Shown: piece by piece, positions 1 through 8,527 of the stretch
Layout of the letters: the number at the start of each line of letters is the position of its first letter
Position numbering within the stretch: position 1 is the first letter of the stretch
Source: an uncultured Collinsella sp.
Lineage (GTDB): Bacteria; Actinomycetota; Coriobacteriia; Coriobacteriales; Coriobacteriaceae
DNA: 64,000 nt
Direction: 5' to 3'
Assembly (NCBI GenBank): GCA_958412345.1
Contig: CATYSO010000012.1
Location: forward strand, 3,301-67,300
Made by a program: the position numbers and the translations under genes
The notes under the pieces: generated by a model
Database searches by the model: none
Seen by the model: only the letters and a program-made list of their open reading frames with translations
What the model was told of the DNA's origin: nothing

Positions 1-797
1 TCGACCGCAGACAGAGCGCCGCGGGCATCGAGCAGATTGAAAGCGTGGCTGCACTTCATAACGCAGTCGTATGCGGGCAGCGGCAGCTTGCGCTCCAGGC
101 AGGAATGGCACTCGGCCTCGTAGTCGTCAAACTTCTGACGCATCATCTCGACGTTGGCGACCTCAAAGTTATAGGCACTGAACTCGCGCTCGTTCTCGAG
201 GAACACGTCGCCGTAGGTCATGGGCGTGCCATCGGGCAGGTAGCTCCACACCAGATCGTAGACCGAGTTGACGCCCTGGGCGTACATGGCGATACGCTCC
301 AGGCCATAGGTAATCTCGACGGGCACGGGGTCGACCTCGATACCGCCCACCTGCTGGAAGTACGTAAACTGCGTGACCTCCATGCCGTTGAGCCAAACCT
401 CCCAGCCAAGGCCCCAAGCGCCCAGGGTCGGGCTCTCCCAGTCGTCCTCGACAAAACGGACGTCATGGTCGTTGGGGTCCAGGCCAATGGCGGCCAGCGA
501 ACCCAGATAGAGCTCCTGGGCGTTAACCGGCGAGGGCTTGATGAGCACCTGGAACTGATAGTAGTGCTGCATGCGGTTGGGGTTCTCGCCGTAGCGGCCG
601 TCGGCGGGACGGCGGCAGGGCTGCGCATAGCAGGTGCGCCACTCGGCGGGACCGAGCGAGCGCAGCGTGGTCGCGGTGTGGAAGGTACCGGCACCGACCT
701 CGGAGTCATAGGGCTGCATAATGACGCAGCCCTGCTCGCCCCAGTACTGCTGGAGGCGCAGGATGATGTCTTGGAAGGAAAGCGATGAAGCGTTCAT
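1..797 (-). CDS. glyQ: Glycyl-tRNA synthetase alpha subunit (3' end cut by window)
   Basis: Charges tRNA-Gly with glycine together with a separate beta subunit (GlyS), which would lie beyond the window edge. The frame starts with ATG at 797 and stays open for 265 codons to base 1; the family is usually about 290-300 residues, so only the C-terminus is missing. The N-terminus carries the class II core: YWGEQGCVIMQPYDSEVGAG at residues 18-37, then CRRPADGRYGENPNR at 61-75. It lies 60 bases downstream of lepB on the same strand. That gap is too short for a T-box leader and I see none. Confidence 0.95.
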   Translation of the reverse strand, partial: MNASSLSFQDIILRLQQYWGEQGCVIMQPYDSEVGAGTFHTATTLRSLGPAEWRTCYAQPCRRPADGRYGENPNRMQHYYQFQVLIKPSPVNAQELYLGSLAAIGLDPNDHDVRFVEDDWESPTLGAWGLGWEVWLNGMEVTQFTYFQQVGGIEVDPVPVEITYGLERIAMYAQGVNSVYDLVWSYLPDGTPMTYGDVFLENEREFSAYNFEVANVEMMRQKFDDYEAECHSCLERKLPLPAYDCVMKCSHAFNLLDARGALSAV

Positions 798-856
798 GCC
801 TCTAATATCCCCTCGTCGAAACGATTACACGGTTAGGTACTGTACTATAGCGGTTT

Positions 857-1426
857 TTAGTCGATAGCGCCCAGACGGTTGAGCGGCCAGTAACGCACGA
901 GCGCCACGGCGATCAAGTCAGAGCGATCAACGGGACCAAAATAGCGTGAGTCGGCAGAGTTCTCTCGATTGTCGCCCATCACCCACACACAGTCATCGGG
1001 GACGGTGTAGGGATAGCTCACCTGGGCGGCGGGCGCCTGGACCGAAAGCGGCCAGCTCATGCCGGTCGTATACTTCTCATCGAGCGCCTGGCCGTCGACG
1101 ACGACCTTGCCGTCCTGAAGGTCGACCGTCTGGCCGGCCGTGGCGATGACGCGCTTTACCAGCACGTCATGCTCGGACGTGGCATCGGGGTTGTGAAACA
1201 CCACGATATCGCCCTGTTTGACAGGCTGTCCGAGCTCCAGGCTCACTTTTTGCGCCAGGATCTGGTCGCCAATCTCAATCGTGTCCTCCATGGAGCCGGT
1301 GGGCACCACAAAGGGCTCGACCACAAAGGTGCGGATCAGGAAGGTGGCCACGAGCGCGATTGCGATGACCGCGATCCACTCAAAGGCGCCCCTCAACGCG
1401 GAATGCTGCGATGGAACCATTCTCAC
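857..1426 (-). CDS. lepB: Signal peptidase I
   Basis: Membrane-bound serine protease that removes signal peptides from exported proteins. At 189 residues it is the compact Gram-positive type: one N-terminal membrane segment (about residues 16-35), then the outward-facing catalytic domain. The nucleophile is Ser45 in PTGSMEDT and the general base Lys91 in LVKRVIA; the family box GDNRENSADSR is at 151-161. The start is GTG at 1426, whose bases overlap the trmD stop (GTGA), indicating translational coupling; an in-frame ATG at 1420 is the alternative. It is the fifth gene of the rpsP operon. Confidence 0.95.
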   Translation of the reverse strand: MRMVPSQHSALRGAFEWIAVIAIALVATFLIRTFVVEPFVVPTGSMEDTIEIGDQILAQKVSLELGQPVKQGDIVVFHNPDATSEHDVLVKRVIATAGQTVDLQDGKVVVDGQALDEKYTTGMSWPLSVQAPAAQVSYPYTVPDDCVWVMGDNRENSADSRYFGPVDRSDLIAVALVRYWPLNRLGAID

Positions 1427-2181
1427 TCCTCGCTCTGCGAATACGAAGCGTCCAGAATCTCCTGCGCGTACGCGCGCTCCTGGGGCGTAAGGCGCGCCGT
1501 CTCGATCAGATCGGGACGCCAGCGACAGGTGCGCTCGATGGCATTCTTACGGCGCCAGGCGTCAACTTTTGCGTGATCGCCACTCACGAGCACAGGAGGC
1601 ACGCCCTCGCCGTTGAACTCGGCGGGACGGGTGTACTGCGCGTACTCGAGCAGGCCTCCGTCCTCGGCGGTCGAGAACGACTCGTCGACGTTGCTCATCT
1701 CGTCACCAAGGGCGCCGGGAATCAGGCGTACGACGGCATCGGCAACGACCATAGCGGGAAGCTCGCCGCCCGTGAGCACGTAATCGCCGATCGACAGGCG
1801 CTCGTCGGCATACGCATAGGCACGCTCGTCGACACCTTCGTAACGGCTGCACACAAACAGCAGGCGCTCGCTTTTGAGCAGGCGCTCGGCCACATGCTGC
1901 GTAAAGGGCTCGCCGCACGGGGTGAAGAACACCACCGTCGGCTTGGGGCTCTCCGCGCTAATGGCCTCGATGGCCTCGGCGATAGGCTCGACCTTCATGA
2001 GCATGCCCTGCCCGCCGCCGTACGGCTCGTCATCGACGGTACGATGGCGGTCGTGCGTCCAGTCGCGCAGGTTATACGCCTTAAAATCAAAAAGGCCGGC
2101 CTTGCGGGCGCGGCCCAAAATCGACGTGGACATAACGGGCTCAAACATCTCGGGAAAGACCGAAAGGGTCTCAATCAGCAT
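1423..2181 (-). CDS. trmD: tRNA (guanine-N1-)-methyltransferase TrmD
   Basis: Methylates G37 next to the anticodon of certain tRNAs using S-adenosylmethionine, preventing +1 frameshifting. The 252-residue length is normal. Family signatures are plain: DDEPYGGGQGM at 50-60, YEGVDER at 114-120, and the trefoil-knot cofactor loop GDYVLTGGE at 132-140. It follows rimM after 10 bases and overlaps the lepB start by 4 bases, the classic rpsP-rimM-trmD order. Confidence 0.97.
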   Translation of the reverse strand: MLIETLSVFPEMFEPVMSTSILGRARKAGLFDFKAYNLRDWTHDRHRTVDDEPYGGGQGMLMKVEPIAEAIEAISAESPKPTVVFFTPCGEPFTQHVAERLLKSERLLFVCSRYEGVDERAYAYADERLSIGDYVLTGGELPAMVVADAVVRLIPGALGDEMSNVDESFSTAEDGGLLEYAQYTRPAEFNGEGVPPVLVSGDHAKVDAWRRKNAIERTCRWRPDLIETARLTPQERAYAQEILDASYSQSEE

Positions 2182-2191
2182 GTTGTCCTCC

Positions 2192-2713
2192 CTACTTGTC
2201 CATATCGATCAGGCCGTCCATAACGTGGACGGAAATTGTTCCTGTGTCGGGAAGATCGAGCACAACCTGCTCGATCACGGGAATCAGTACCTCGCCGTAC
2301 CGATCGCCCTCGACAACCCAAACATCGTTAGCGGGCGTCGACATGATCTCGACGATCGTGCCGAGTGAACCGAAGCGCTCGTCGACCACCTCGCGACCCA
2401 TCAGGTCGGTATAGGCGGCGTCGAGTGAATCGAGCTCAAAATCGTCACGATTTGCCAGCACATAGCATCCCGTGATGCCCTCGGCGGCCGTCAAGTCGTC
2501 AATGCCCTCAAACGAGACCAGATCGCCATCGCCCGTATCGGTGACGGACACAACCGTGCAAAAGCGGTCGCGCTTGAGCGCCGGCGGCGTCAGGGCGACG
2601 CGCATACCCGGCTCTAATACAGAAGGAAGCCCCCGCAGCGGCTGCGCGAGGACCTCCCCCTTCCTTCCGTGCGGCTTGACCACACGGGCGATGTTTTTGT
2701 ACTGGGACCTCAA
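2192..2713 (-). CDS. rimM: 16S rRNA processing protein RimM
   Basis: Helps maturation of the 30S head domain, binding ribosomal protein S19. The 173-residue protein has the RimM N-terminal beta-barrel (about 1-90, beginning with the typical IARVVKPHGRKGEV) and the PRC-barrel C-terminal half. The furthest upstream start is TTG at 2713, only 4 bases after the KH-protein stop. Its Shine-Dalgarno match (AGGA) is unusually close to TTG, so the exact start is the least certain part of this call. Part of the rpsP operon. Confidence 0.93.
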   Translation of the reverse strand: MRSQYKNIARVVKPHGRKGEVLAQPLRGLPSVLEPGMRVALTPPALKRDRFCTVVSVTDTGDGDLVSFEGIDDLTAAEGITGCYVLANRDDFELDSLDAAYTDLMGREVVDERFGSLGTIVEIMSTPANDVWVVEGDRYGEVLIPVIEQVVLDLPDTGTISVHVMDGLIDMDK

Positions 2714-2717
2714 GGTC

Positions 2718-3002
2718 CTAGCCCAGAACCTCTACCTCGACAGCAGTGTCGAGGCGAGCGGCCAGTGCACGGGCGAGCGTGCGAATGGCCTTGATGGTAC
2801 GGCCACGACGGCCGATGACCTTAGCGACGTCATCCTCGGCGACAGAAACCTCAATCGTAGAAGCGTCGTCACCATCGATGACCTCAAGGCTCACGGAATC
2901 CGGGTCGTCGACGATCTGAACAACGAGATATTCGACGAGATCGGCGATGCGATCTGAGAGCATTGCCTCACCCTCGAGCTGTGCAGCGTCAACCTCAGGC
3001 AC
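2718..3002 (-). CDS. KH-domain RNA-binding protein (KhpA-type)
   Basis: Small single-KH RNA-binding protein normally found between rpsP and rimM in Gram-positive bacteria; in other species it pairs with KhpB and affects cell elongation or RNA metabolism. The KH GxxG loop is seen as GRRG within VIGRRGRTIKAIRTL. Start choice: GTG at 3002 has a strong AGGAG six bases upstream (shared with the end of rpsP), giving 94 residues. An internal ATG at 2963 would give about 81 residues, closer to the family norm, so the first 13 residues are uncertain. Confidence 0.9.
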   Translation of the reverse strand: MPEVDAAQLEGEAMLSDRIADLVEYLVVQIVDDPDSVSLEVIDGDDASTIEVSVAEDDVAKVIGRRGRTIKAIRTLARALAARLDTAVEVEVLG

Positions 3003-3005
3003 GAT

Positions 3006-3347
3006 TTACTCCTCGGCGCCCTCAGCGGCCTCAGCGGCAGCCTTAGCGGCCTCGGCCTCTTTGGCGAGCTGCTTCTTGGACTTCTTGACGACGGTCTCGG
3101 TCTTCTCGCCCTCGTTGGCGGCCTTGACCAGAGCGGCGACGGCGTCGGTGAGCTGAGCGCCCTTGGACTGCCAGTCGGCGATCTTCTCGAGGTCGAGGTT
3201 GATGGTCTTGGGGGCGGTCATCGGGTTGTAGCGGCCAACCTCCTCGATGATACGACCGTCACGCGGGGCGCGGGAATCGGCGATGACGACACGGTAGTAC
3301 GGACGCTTCTTAGCGCCGTGACGAGCAAGGCGAATCTTGACTGCCAA
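3006..3347 (-). CDS. rpsP: 30S ribosomal protein S16
   Basis: Structural protein of the small ribosomal subunit. The protein starts (M)AVKIRLARHGAKKRPYYRVV, the S16 signature. I place the start at TTG 3347, because GGAGGAG lies just upstream and because the family begins exactly here; the reading frame stays open to 3383 but lacks homology there. At 113 residues it carries a C-terminal tail of about 30 residues rich in Lys, Ala and Glu that most S16 proteins lack. First gene of the rpsP-KH-rimM-trmD-lepB run. Confidence 0.96.
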   Translation of the reverse strand: MAVKIRLARHGAKKRPYYRVVIADSRAPRDGRIIEEVGRYNPMTAPKTINLDLEKIADWQSKGAQLTDAVAALVKAANEGEKTETVVKKSKKQLAKEAEAAKAAAEAAEGAEE

Positions 3348-3403
3348 AGGAAACTCCTCCAACCAAGCAGCTTTAGGCTGCAACTACAAACAAACAGTTG
3401 AAC

Positions 3404-3432
3404 ATAATACGCCATCGACGCGGGCAGGTGAA
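3404..3432 (-). promoter_or_regulatory. Predicted sigma-A promoter of the rpsP operon
   Basis: On the minus strand TTCACC (3432-3427) is followed after 17 bases by TATTAT (3409-3404), about 55 bases before the rpsP start. The -10 matches consensus at five of six positions; the -35 is weaker. Prediction from sequence only. Confidence 0.5.
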
Positions 3433-3536
3433 GTCCGTGAGACCAACTTCTTCGGTGTAGTCGAGGGCAAATCCATATCTTAGACAAGAATTCGGGATTT
3501 GCAAGCACATACACGCACCTCACATGAGCTGCGCGG

Positions 3537-3542
3537 TATACT
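3537..3542 (+). promoter_or_regulatory. Predicted -10 element of dinB
   Basis: TATACT ends 6 bases before the dinB ATG, so transcription would begin at or next to the start codon (leaderless mRNA). No Shine-Dalgarno sequence precedes the ATG, consistent with this. No convincing -35 element or LexA box was found. Confidence 0.4.
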
Positions 3543-3548
3543 GATGAC

Positions 3549-4802
3549 ATGGAAAGACGCGAACATACATACGGTTATGAGGATGCCATTGGCGTCACGC
3601 CGCCTCCCTGGACGGGTCCGGCGGTGGGCCTCATGGACCTCGATGCGTTTTTTGCGAGCGTGGAGATGCTCGATCATCCCGAATGGCGCGGAAAGCCGCT
3701 CATCGTGGGCGGGGACGCCGATTCTCGTGGCGTCGTGTCCACATGTTCGTATGAGGCGCGTCGCTTTGGCGTACACTCCGCCATGCCCTCAGCCGAGGCG
3801 CGGCGCCTGTGTCCGCAGGCCATTTGGACGCACGGGCATTTCGATCGCTACCGCGAGGTCAGCGCGCAGGTCATGGCGATTCTTGCCGAGGAGACGCCGC
3901 GCGTGGAGCGCGTATCCATCGACGAAGCCTTTATCGATATCACACCGGGTCGCTTTGCGCCCGAGGACCCGCTGCTGGTTGCACGGCGTATAAGCGACCG
4001 TGTGGCAGCGCTGGGAGTAACGTGCTCCATTGGCGTGGGCTGCAACAAGACGGTCGCAAAGATCGCAAGTGAGCGGGATAAGCCGTTTGGGCTGACCATC
4101 GTGCGACCCGGAACGGAGCAGCGCTTTTTGGCCGCGCTGCCGGTATCTGCCATGAGCGGCATCGGGCGCTCGGCCGAGGAGCGACTGCGCCGTATGCGCA
4201 TCTACACCCTCGGCGAGCTATCACGTGCACCGGAATCCACCTTGGCCTCTATTTTTGGCGTCAACGGCGAACGCATGCGCCAGCGTGCGCTGGGACTCGA
4301 AATCTCCGAAGTCACAAGTCTCGATGAAGAGCGTGAGGTCAAGTCGGTGAGCAATGAACGCACCTTTGCGAAAGATTTGACTGAGCGCGGGGACATCGAA
4401 GCGGCGATTGCGCTGCTGGGCGAGTCAGTGGGACGCCGCCTGCGCCGTCAGGGACTAACGGGTGCCACGGTGACGCTCAAGCTCAAGTATTCGTATGGAA
4501 GCGGTCGCTCGGCACAGCGCCGGCTGCCTCATCCGACCGACGATGAGAACATCTTCGTGGCAGTTGCGCTCGAACTGCTCGACAACATCTGGCAGGAAGG
4601 CATGCATGTTCGCTTAGCAGGCATCGGCATGAGTGACTTTGACCATCAGGGCGGCATCCAGACCGACCTGTTCTGCGAAGTCGACGACCGCGGAGCCCAA
4701 TCCAGCGACCGACGCGACCTCTCCGTCGCCATCGACGCCGTCCGAGACAAATTCGGCGACACCGCCCTATCTTACGGCCGCCAATCCCGCTTCAACGATT
4801 AA
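3549..4802 (+). CDS. dinB: DNA polymerase IV (Y-family, DinB)
   Basis: Error-prone polymerase for bypass of damaged template bases. The 417-residue protein has the Y-family catalytic set: DLDAFFASVE with metal ligand Asp30, YEARRFGV at 69-76, and SIDEAF with Asp125/Glu126. The thumb and little-finger domains follow to the C-terminus. The first 25 residues are an extension before the usual start; the ATG at 3549 has no ribosome-binding site but lies right behind a -10 element. It is the only plus-strand gene in the first 24 kb and converges on rsfS. Confidence 0.95.
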   Translation: MERREHTYGYEDAIGVTPPPWTGPAVGLMDLDAFFASVEMLDHPEWRGKPLIVGGDADSRGVVSTCSYEARRFGVHSAMPSAEARRLCPQAIWTHGHFDRYREVSAQVMAILAEETPRVERVSIDEAFIDITPGRFAPEDPLLVARRISDRVAALGVTCSIGVGCNKTVAKIASERDKPFGLTIVRPGTEQRFLAALPVSAMSGIGRSAEERLRRMRIYTLGELSRAPESTLASIFGVNGERMRQRALGLEISEVTSLDEEREVKSVSNERTFAKDLTERGDIEAAIALLGESVGRRLRRQGLTGATVTLKLKYSYGSGRSAQRRLPHPTDDENIFVAVALELLDNIWQEGMHVRLAGIGMSDFDHQGGIQTDLFCEVDDRGAQSSDRRDLSVAIDAVRDKFGDTALSYGRQSRFND

Positions 4803-4814
4803 CCGCCTTTAGGC

Positions 4815-4857
4815 AAAAAGAAAGCCGGGCAGGTACGGAAAACCGCAACTGCCCGGC
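4815..4857 (-). terminator. Rho-independent terminator downstream of rsfS
   Basis: Nine-base stem GCCGGGCAG / CTGCCCGGC (4824-4832 with 4849-4857) enclosing a small inner CGG-AAAA-CCG hairpin. On the minus strand it is followed by TTTCTTTTT. It lies between the convergent dinB and rsfS genes. Confidence 0.8.
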
Positions 4858-4901
4858 GAAATGCGCGAAGCTAGCTAAAAAAGCCCGTCCCAAATGAGCT
4901 A

Positions 4902-5357
4902 CTAGAGGAGGTCGAGGGGAAGCTGAGGAGCGTCACCCCAGAGCTTTTCTAGGCGGTAGAAGTCGCGGGCTTCGGGAGTGAAGACGTGGACAACAACCGA
5001 ACCGTAGTCCATGAGCATCCAGGTCTTCTGCTCGCGGCCCTCGATGGAGAACGGATGCTCGCCACAAGCCTCGGCGACCTTCTCCTCGATCTCGTCGACG
5101 ATAGAATCGACCTGGCGGTTGTTGGTACCGGTGGCAAGCACAAAGTAGTCGCACACATCGGAAAGCTCGGTCAGGTCGAGCACCTGAACGTCCTCGCCCT
5201 TCTTGTCGTAGGCGGCCTGCGCGGCGGCGCGGGCGACATCCTCGGCGGCGACACCGCTCGCGGACAGCGAGGCGGCGGTGCGGTCGGACGTGGCGGCGAA
5301 GCTCTTGTGCTCCACATCCTTAAGAATCTGCTCGTCGGTCATGGTCTCGTCGGCCAT
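4902..5357 (-). CDS. rsfS: Ribosomal silencing factor RsfS
   Basis: Binds ribosomal protein L14 and blocks subunit joining when nutrients are scarce. The conserved domain covers about residues 38-150 of 151, with the hallmark stretches LSDVCDYFVLATGTNNRQV and WMLMDYGSVVVHVF. The N-terminal 35 residues are an acidic, alanine-rich extension. ATG at 5357 follows AGAGGTATTCC. Last gene of the obgE-nadD-yqeK-rsfS run, the usual order. Confidence 0.95.
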   Translation of the reverse strand: MADETMTDEQILKDVEHKSFAATSDRTAASLSASGVAAEDVARAAAQAAYDKKGEDVQVLDLTELSDVCDYFVLATGTNNRQVDSIVDEIEEKVAEACGEHPFSIEGREQKTWMLMDYGSVVVHVFTPEARDFYRLEKLWGDAPQLPLDLL

Positions 5358-5384
5358 GGAATACCTCTTTCTAGACAGCCCGAG

Positions 5385-6008
5385 CTAGCGTAGCTGGGCG
5401 TAATGGTTGTAAATCGAAATAGCCGTGGGATAAAGATAGCGCCCGGACTGGATCACATAGACCAAACCCTGCGCAAAACAGGAGAAGAACAACTCATCGA
5501 GCGTCGACTCCCCCACCATCTTGCGCAGCGCATGGGCATAGTCGCCGTGGCGGTTGGGCTCGATGGCATCGGCCACAAAGACCACCATATCGAGCGGCGT
5601 CATGTCGCAGGCACCCACGGTGTGACGGTCGACAGCCTGGAAAACGGCCGGCGACAGCTCGGGAAAAAGCTGCGGAAGCTCATAGGCGGCAACAGGGCCA
5701 TGCAAAAGCGGCGTCGCGGCAGAAGGAGAGCCGGCAACCTTGATGCCATAGTGAAGCGCGCGGGCCACGAGCTCGTCATCGGAAAGAACCTTATCCCAGT
5801 CGTGAATCAGGCCGGCGGCGGCGGCATCAAAGCGGTCAACGCCGTAGACCTCGGCCAGATGAAGTGCGGTCTCGGCAACACCCAGCGAATGCACATAGCG
5901 CTTGCGCTTATCTTTCATACGAACATCGAGCAGCTCTTGAATGCGCTTGAGCAGCGCGCGCTCATCGCCCTCAAACTGATCCTCTACCGACAACGTAGCC
6001 CCCATCAC
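5385..6008 (-). CDS. yqeK: HD-domain hydrolase YqeK (predicted Ap4A hydrolase)
   Basis: HD-superfamily phosphohydrolase; characterised YqeK proteins cleave diadenosine tetraphosphate. Metal-binding residues visible are His40 (VHSLGV), the His69-Asp70 pair (LIHDWDK), His in LLHGPVAA and His-Thr in VDRHTVG. Length 207. The GTG at 6008 overlaps the nadD stop by four bases; ATG at 6005 is an equally possible start. Placement between nadD and rsfS is standard. Confidence 0.9.
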   Translation of the reverse strand: MMGATLSVEDQFEGDERALLKRIQELLDVRMKDKRKRYVHSLGVAETALHLAEVYGVDRFDAAAAGLIHDWDKVLSDDELVARALHYGIKVAGSPSAATPLLHGPVAAYELPQLFPELSPAVFQAVDRHTVGACDMTPLDMVVFVADAIEPNRHGDYAHALRKMVGESTLDELFFSCFAQGLVYVIQSGRYLYPTAISIYNHYAQLR

Positions 6009-6682
6009 TCAAAATCTTCTTGACCCAGATCGACATACAAACTGCGCTTGCGAATGTAGCCGAGCACAGACTCGCTCGTAAGATAGCGCACGCTCATGCC
6101 GCGGGCAACTCGCTTACGAATGTTCGTCGAGCTGATCGCCAGCGCCGGAATCTGAATATAGCGCACATCGAACGGCAGCCCCGACTCTTTGATTCGGGCA
6201 CGCGCCGTATCGATATCAAAGCCCGGTCGCGTCGCCGCAATAAAGGTAGCAAGCTCAGCGATTTGCTCGGCATCATGCCAGGTCACAATATCGATAATCG
6301 CGTCGGCGCCCGTAATAAAGTAGAGCTTTACCTGCGGCGGGTAAAAGTCGCGAAGGGCATGAAGCGTATCGGCCGTATAGGTTACGCCCGGACGGTCAAT
6401 CTCGAACCGGCTCGCCAAAAAGGCCGGGTTCGCGGCGGTGGCGAGGACCGTCATGGCATAACGGTCCTCGGCAGGCGTCACCGGCTTGTCAAGCTTAAAG
6501 GCGGGAGAGCCCGCCGGCATAAAGAGCACAGCGTCCAAGTCGAGCGACTCGCGCGCCTGCTCGGCAGTAACCAAGTGCCCGTAATGAATCGGGTCAAAGG
6601 TGCCGCCCATAATGCCAAGCCGAAACTCTTTGCCCTCTTTTATGGGCAGCTCGGGCAAACCGATTCCACCGCGCAGCGACAT
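6005..6682 (-). CDS. nadD: Nicotinate-nucleotide adenylyltransferase
   Basis: Adenylates nicotinate mononucleotide to deamido-NAD in NAD synthesis. The nucleotidyltransferase motif GGTFDPIHYGH is at residues 26-36 and the second motif ISSTNIR lies near the C-terminus. The first ~20 residues are an extension before the usual start. ATG at 6682 follows GAGGGCGAG, and the gene begins 3 bases after obgE. Confidence 0.95.
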   Translation of the reverse strand: MSLRGGIGLPELPIKEGKEFRLGIMGGTFDPIHYGHLVTAEQARESLDLDAVLFMPAGSPAFKLDKPVTPAEDRYAMTVLATAANPAFLASRFEIDRPGVTYTADTLHALRDFYPPQVKLYFITGADAIIDIVTWHDAEQIAELATFIAATRPGFDIDTARARIKESGLPFDVRYIQIPALAISSTNIRKRVARGMSVRYLTSESVLGYIRKRSLYVDLGQEDFE

Positions 6683-6685
6683 GGC

Positions 6686-8152
6686 TTACTCGCCCTCCGA
6701 GGTCTCGGCATCGTCCGCGGCATCCGCCGCATCGACAACCTCGACGCCCTCATCCGCAGCGTCGGCCACGTCAATGGCCTCAACGGCAACGTCCTCGCCA
6801 GCGTCCTCGAGCTCCTCGTACTCCGAGAAGTCCTCAGCGCCCTCAAAGTCAAAGGCGCGCTGGCAAATGCGGACCTCGTCGCCCGCACGGCAACCGGCCT
6901 TCTCGAGCGCGTCATCAACACCCATACGCGCAAACTTATGCTGCAGGTAAATGACGGCTTCCTCGTTTTCCCAGTCGGTCTGAATGACCATGCGCTCGAT
7001 GGCACGACCGACCACGCGGAAGGCATGGGGCTCTTCTTGAACAATGTGGAAACGCTTCTCACGCTGCAGGCGACGACGCTCCCACTCATCGTCGCGCAGA
7101 TCGACCGGCTCATCGGAGACCGCCAACTCGGCGCGCAGCTTAGCAACCTGCTCGCCCACGGCAAGCATCAGCGTGTTGAGGCCGGCGCCCGTCACAGCAG
7201 ACACGGCAAAGAACATATGTCCATCGTCGAGCGCAGCGCGCTTAAGGTCGGCAATCTTGTCGGCCGTGCCCGGCGCATCGCACTTGTTGGCGACGACGAT
7301 CTGCGGGCGCTCAGAAAGCTCGGCGCCATACTGCTCGAGCTCACGGTTGATGATGCGATAGTCCTCGACCGGATCGCGGTCCTCAAAACCGCCCGTCATA
7401 TCGACGACATGCATGATGAGTGCCGTGCGCTCGATGTGGCGCAGGAACTGATGGCCCAGGCCCTTGCCCTCGCTCGCGCCCTCGATCAAACCAGGAACGT
7501 CGGCGACGACGTAAGAATACTCACCGGCACGCACCATGCCGAGGTTCGGCACGAGCGTAGTAAACGGATAGTCGGCGATCTTGGGACGGGCGGCGCTCAT
7601 GCGCGCGATAAGCGAAGACTTACCCACCGAGGGGAAGCCCACGAGTGCGGCATCGGCCATAAGCTTCATCTCAAGCTCAATCCAGTGCTCCTCGGCCGGT
7701 TCGCCCAGCTGAGCGAACGCGGGCGCGCGGCGCACCGACGTCACAAAGTGCGTGTTGCCCAGGCCACCGGCACCGCCGGGCGCCACGACAACGCGCTCGC
7801 CATCGTGCACCAGGTCAGCAATCTCGAACATCGGGGTCTGCGTCTCGGGGTCGAGCTCGCGCACCACGGTGCCCATGGGAACCTTCAGGATCAGGTCCTC
7901 GCCGCTCTTACCGTTACGACGGGCACCCTGCCCGTGCGTGCCGCGTTCGGCGCGGAAGTGATGCTTAAAGCGGTAATCGATCAACGAAGACAGCTGAGCA
8001 TCGGCCTGGATAACGACATTGCCGCCACGACCGCCGTCGCCGCCATCGGGGCCGCCCTTGGGGACAAATGCCTCGCGCCTAAACGACATGCATCCGGCTC
8101 CGCCGTCGCCGCCGCACACGTTAATGCGGCTGATATCGGTGAACTGTGACAA
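6686..8152 (-). CDS. obgE: GTPase ObgE/CgtA
   Basis: Essential GTPase linking ribosome assembly and stress. All three domains are present: glycine-rich Obg fold (about 1-168), G domain with G1 GFPSVGKS at 172-179, YPFTTL at 195-200 and DVPGLIEGA at 218-226, and a C-terminal OCT-like domain (about 350-440). A final ~45-residue tail is strongly acidic. Length 488. It follows rpmA after a predicted terminator, so it probably depends on readthrough or its own promoter. Confidence 0.96.
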   Translation of the reverse strand: MSQFTDISRINVCGGDGGAGCMSFRREAFVPKGGPDGGDGGRGGNVVIQADAQLSSLIDYRFKHHFRAERGTHGQGARRNGKSGEDLILKVPMGTVVRELDPETQTPMFEIADLVHDGERVVVAPGGAGGLGNTHFVTSVRRAPAFAQLGEPAEEHWIELEMKLMADAALVGFPSVGKSSLIARMSAARPKIADYPFTTLVPNLGMVRAGEYSYVVADVPGLIEGASEGKGLGHQFLRHIERTALIMHVVDMTGGFEDRDPVEDYRIINRELEQYGAELSERPQIVVANKCDAPGTADKIADLKRAALDDGHMFFAVSAVTGAGLNTLMLAVGEQVAKLRAELAVSDEPVDLRDDEWERRRLQREKRFHIVQEEPHAFRVVGRAIERMVIQTDWENEEAVIYLQHKFARMGVDDALEKAGCRAGDEVRICQRAFDFEGAEDFSEYEELEDAGEDVAVEAIDVADAADEGVEVVDAADAADDAETSEGE

Positions 8153-8167
8153 CAGAATCGCCTCCTA

Positions 8168-8211
8168 CAAAAAGAGGGAGACCCTTGAATCCTAAAACTC
8201 AAGTGCCTCCC
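8168..8211 (-). terminator. Terminator/attenuator between rpmA and obgE
   Basis: On the minus strand GGGAGGCACTTGA pairs with TCAAGGGTCTCCC (11 of 13 positions) around an 11-base loop and is followed by TCTTTTT. It would separate the ribosomal protein pair rplU-rpmA from obgE, letting only part of the transcription continue. Confidence 0.7.
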
Positions 8212-8236
8212 ACATATGTGCTCTATGAAGGGTGAA

Positions 8237-8494
8237 TTACGCGTTCGCGAGCGGGCGTACGCTGACCCTGTGCTTGATACCCTTGTGGAACTCAACGGTA
8301 CCGTCGACCAGCGCGAACAGCGTGTCGTCCTTACCACGGCCAACGTTCTCACCCGGGTGGATGTGAGTGCCGTGCTGACGGACGAGAATCGTGCCCGTGG
8401 TTACCGTCTGGCCGGCATAGCGCTTCGTGCCAAGGCGCTGACCGCGGGAGTCACGGCCATTACGGGAGGAACCGAGTCCTTTTTTGTGTGCCAT
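8237..8494 (-). CDS. rpmA: 50S ribosomal protein L27
   Basis: Large-subunit protein near the peptidyl transferase centre. The 85-residue sequence starts MAHKKGLGSSRNGRDS and contains the standard GTILVRQHGTHIHPGENVG stretch. There is no Firmicutes-style cleavable N-terminal extension. It follows rplU after 33 bases. Confidence 0.98.
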   Translation of the reverse strand: MAHKKGLGSSRNGRDSRGQRLGTKRYAGQTVTTGTILVRQHGTHIHPGENVGRGKDDTLFALVDGTVEFHKGIKHRVSVRPLANA

Positions 8495-8527
8495 TGTGTA
8501 TACCTACTCTTTCGTTACGAGTGTAAT

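Noticed and set aside
798..856. Possible T-box riboswitch before glyQ
   Set aside because: Only 60 bases separate lepB and glyQ, too short for a T-box, and no T-box core sequence or terminator is present.
3549..3580. Possible LexA/SOS box near the dinB start (GAACATACATACGGTT)
   Set aside because: It lacks the palindromic GAAC-N4-GTTC form and lies inside the coding region.
6020..8149. 709-codon plus-strand open frame opposite obgE and nadD
   Set aside because: Low-complexity Arg/His/Leu-rich translation with no ribosome-binding site; obgE and nadD are certain.
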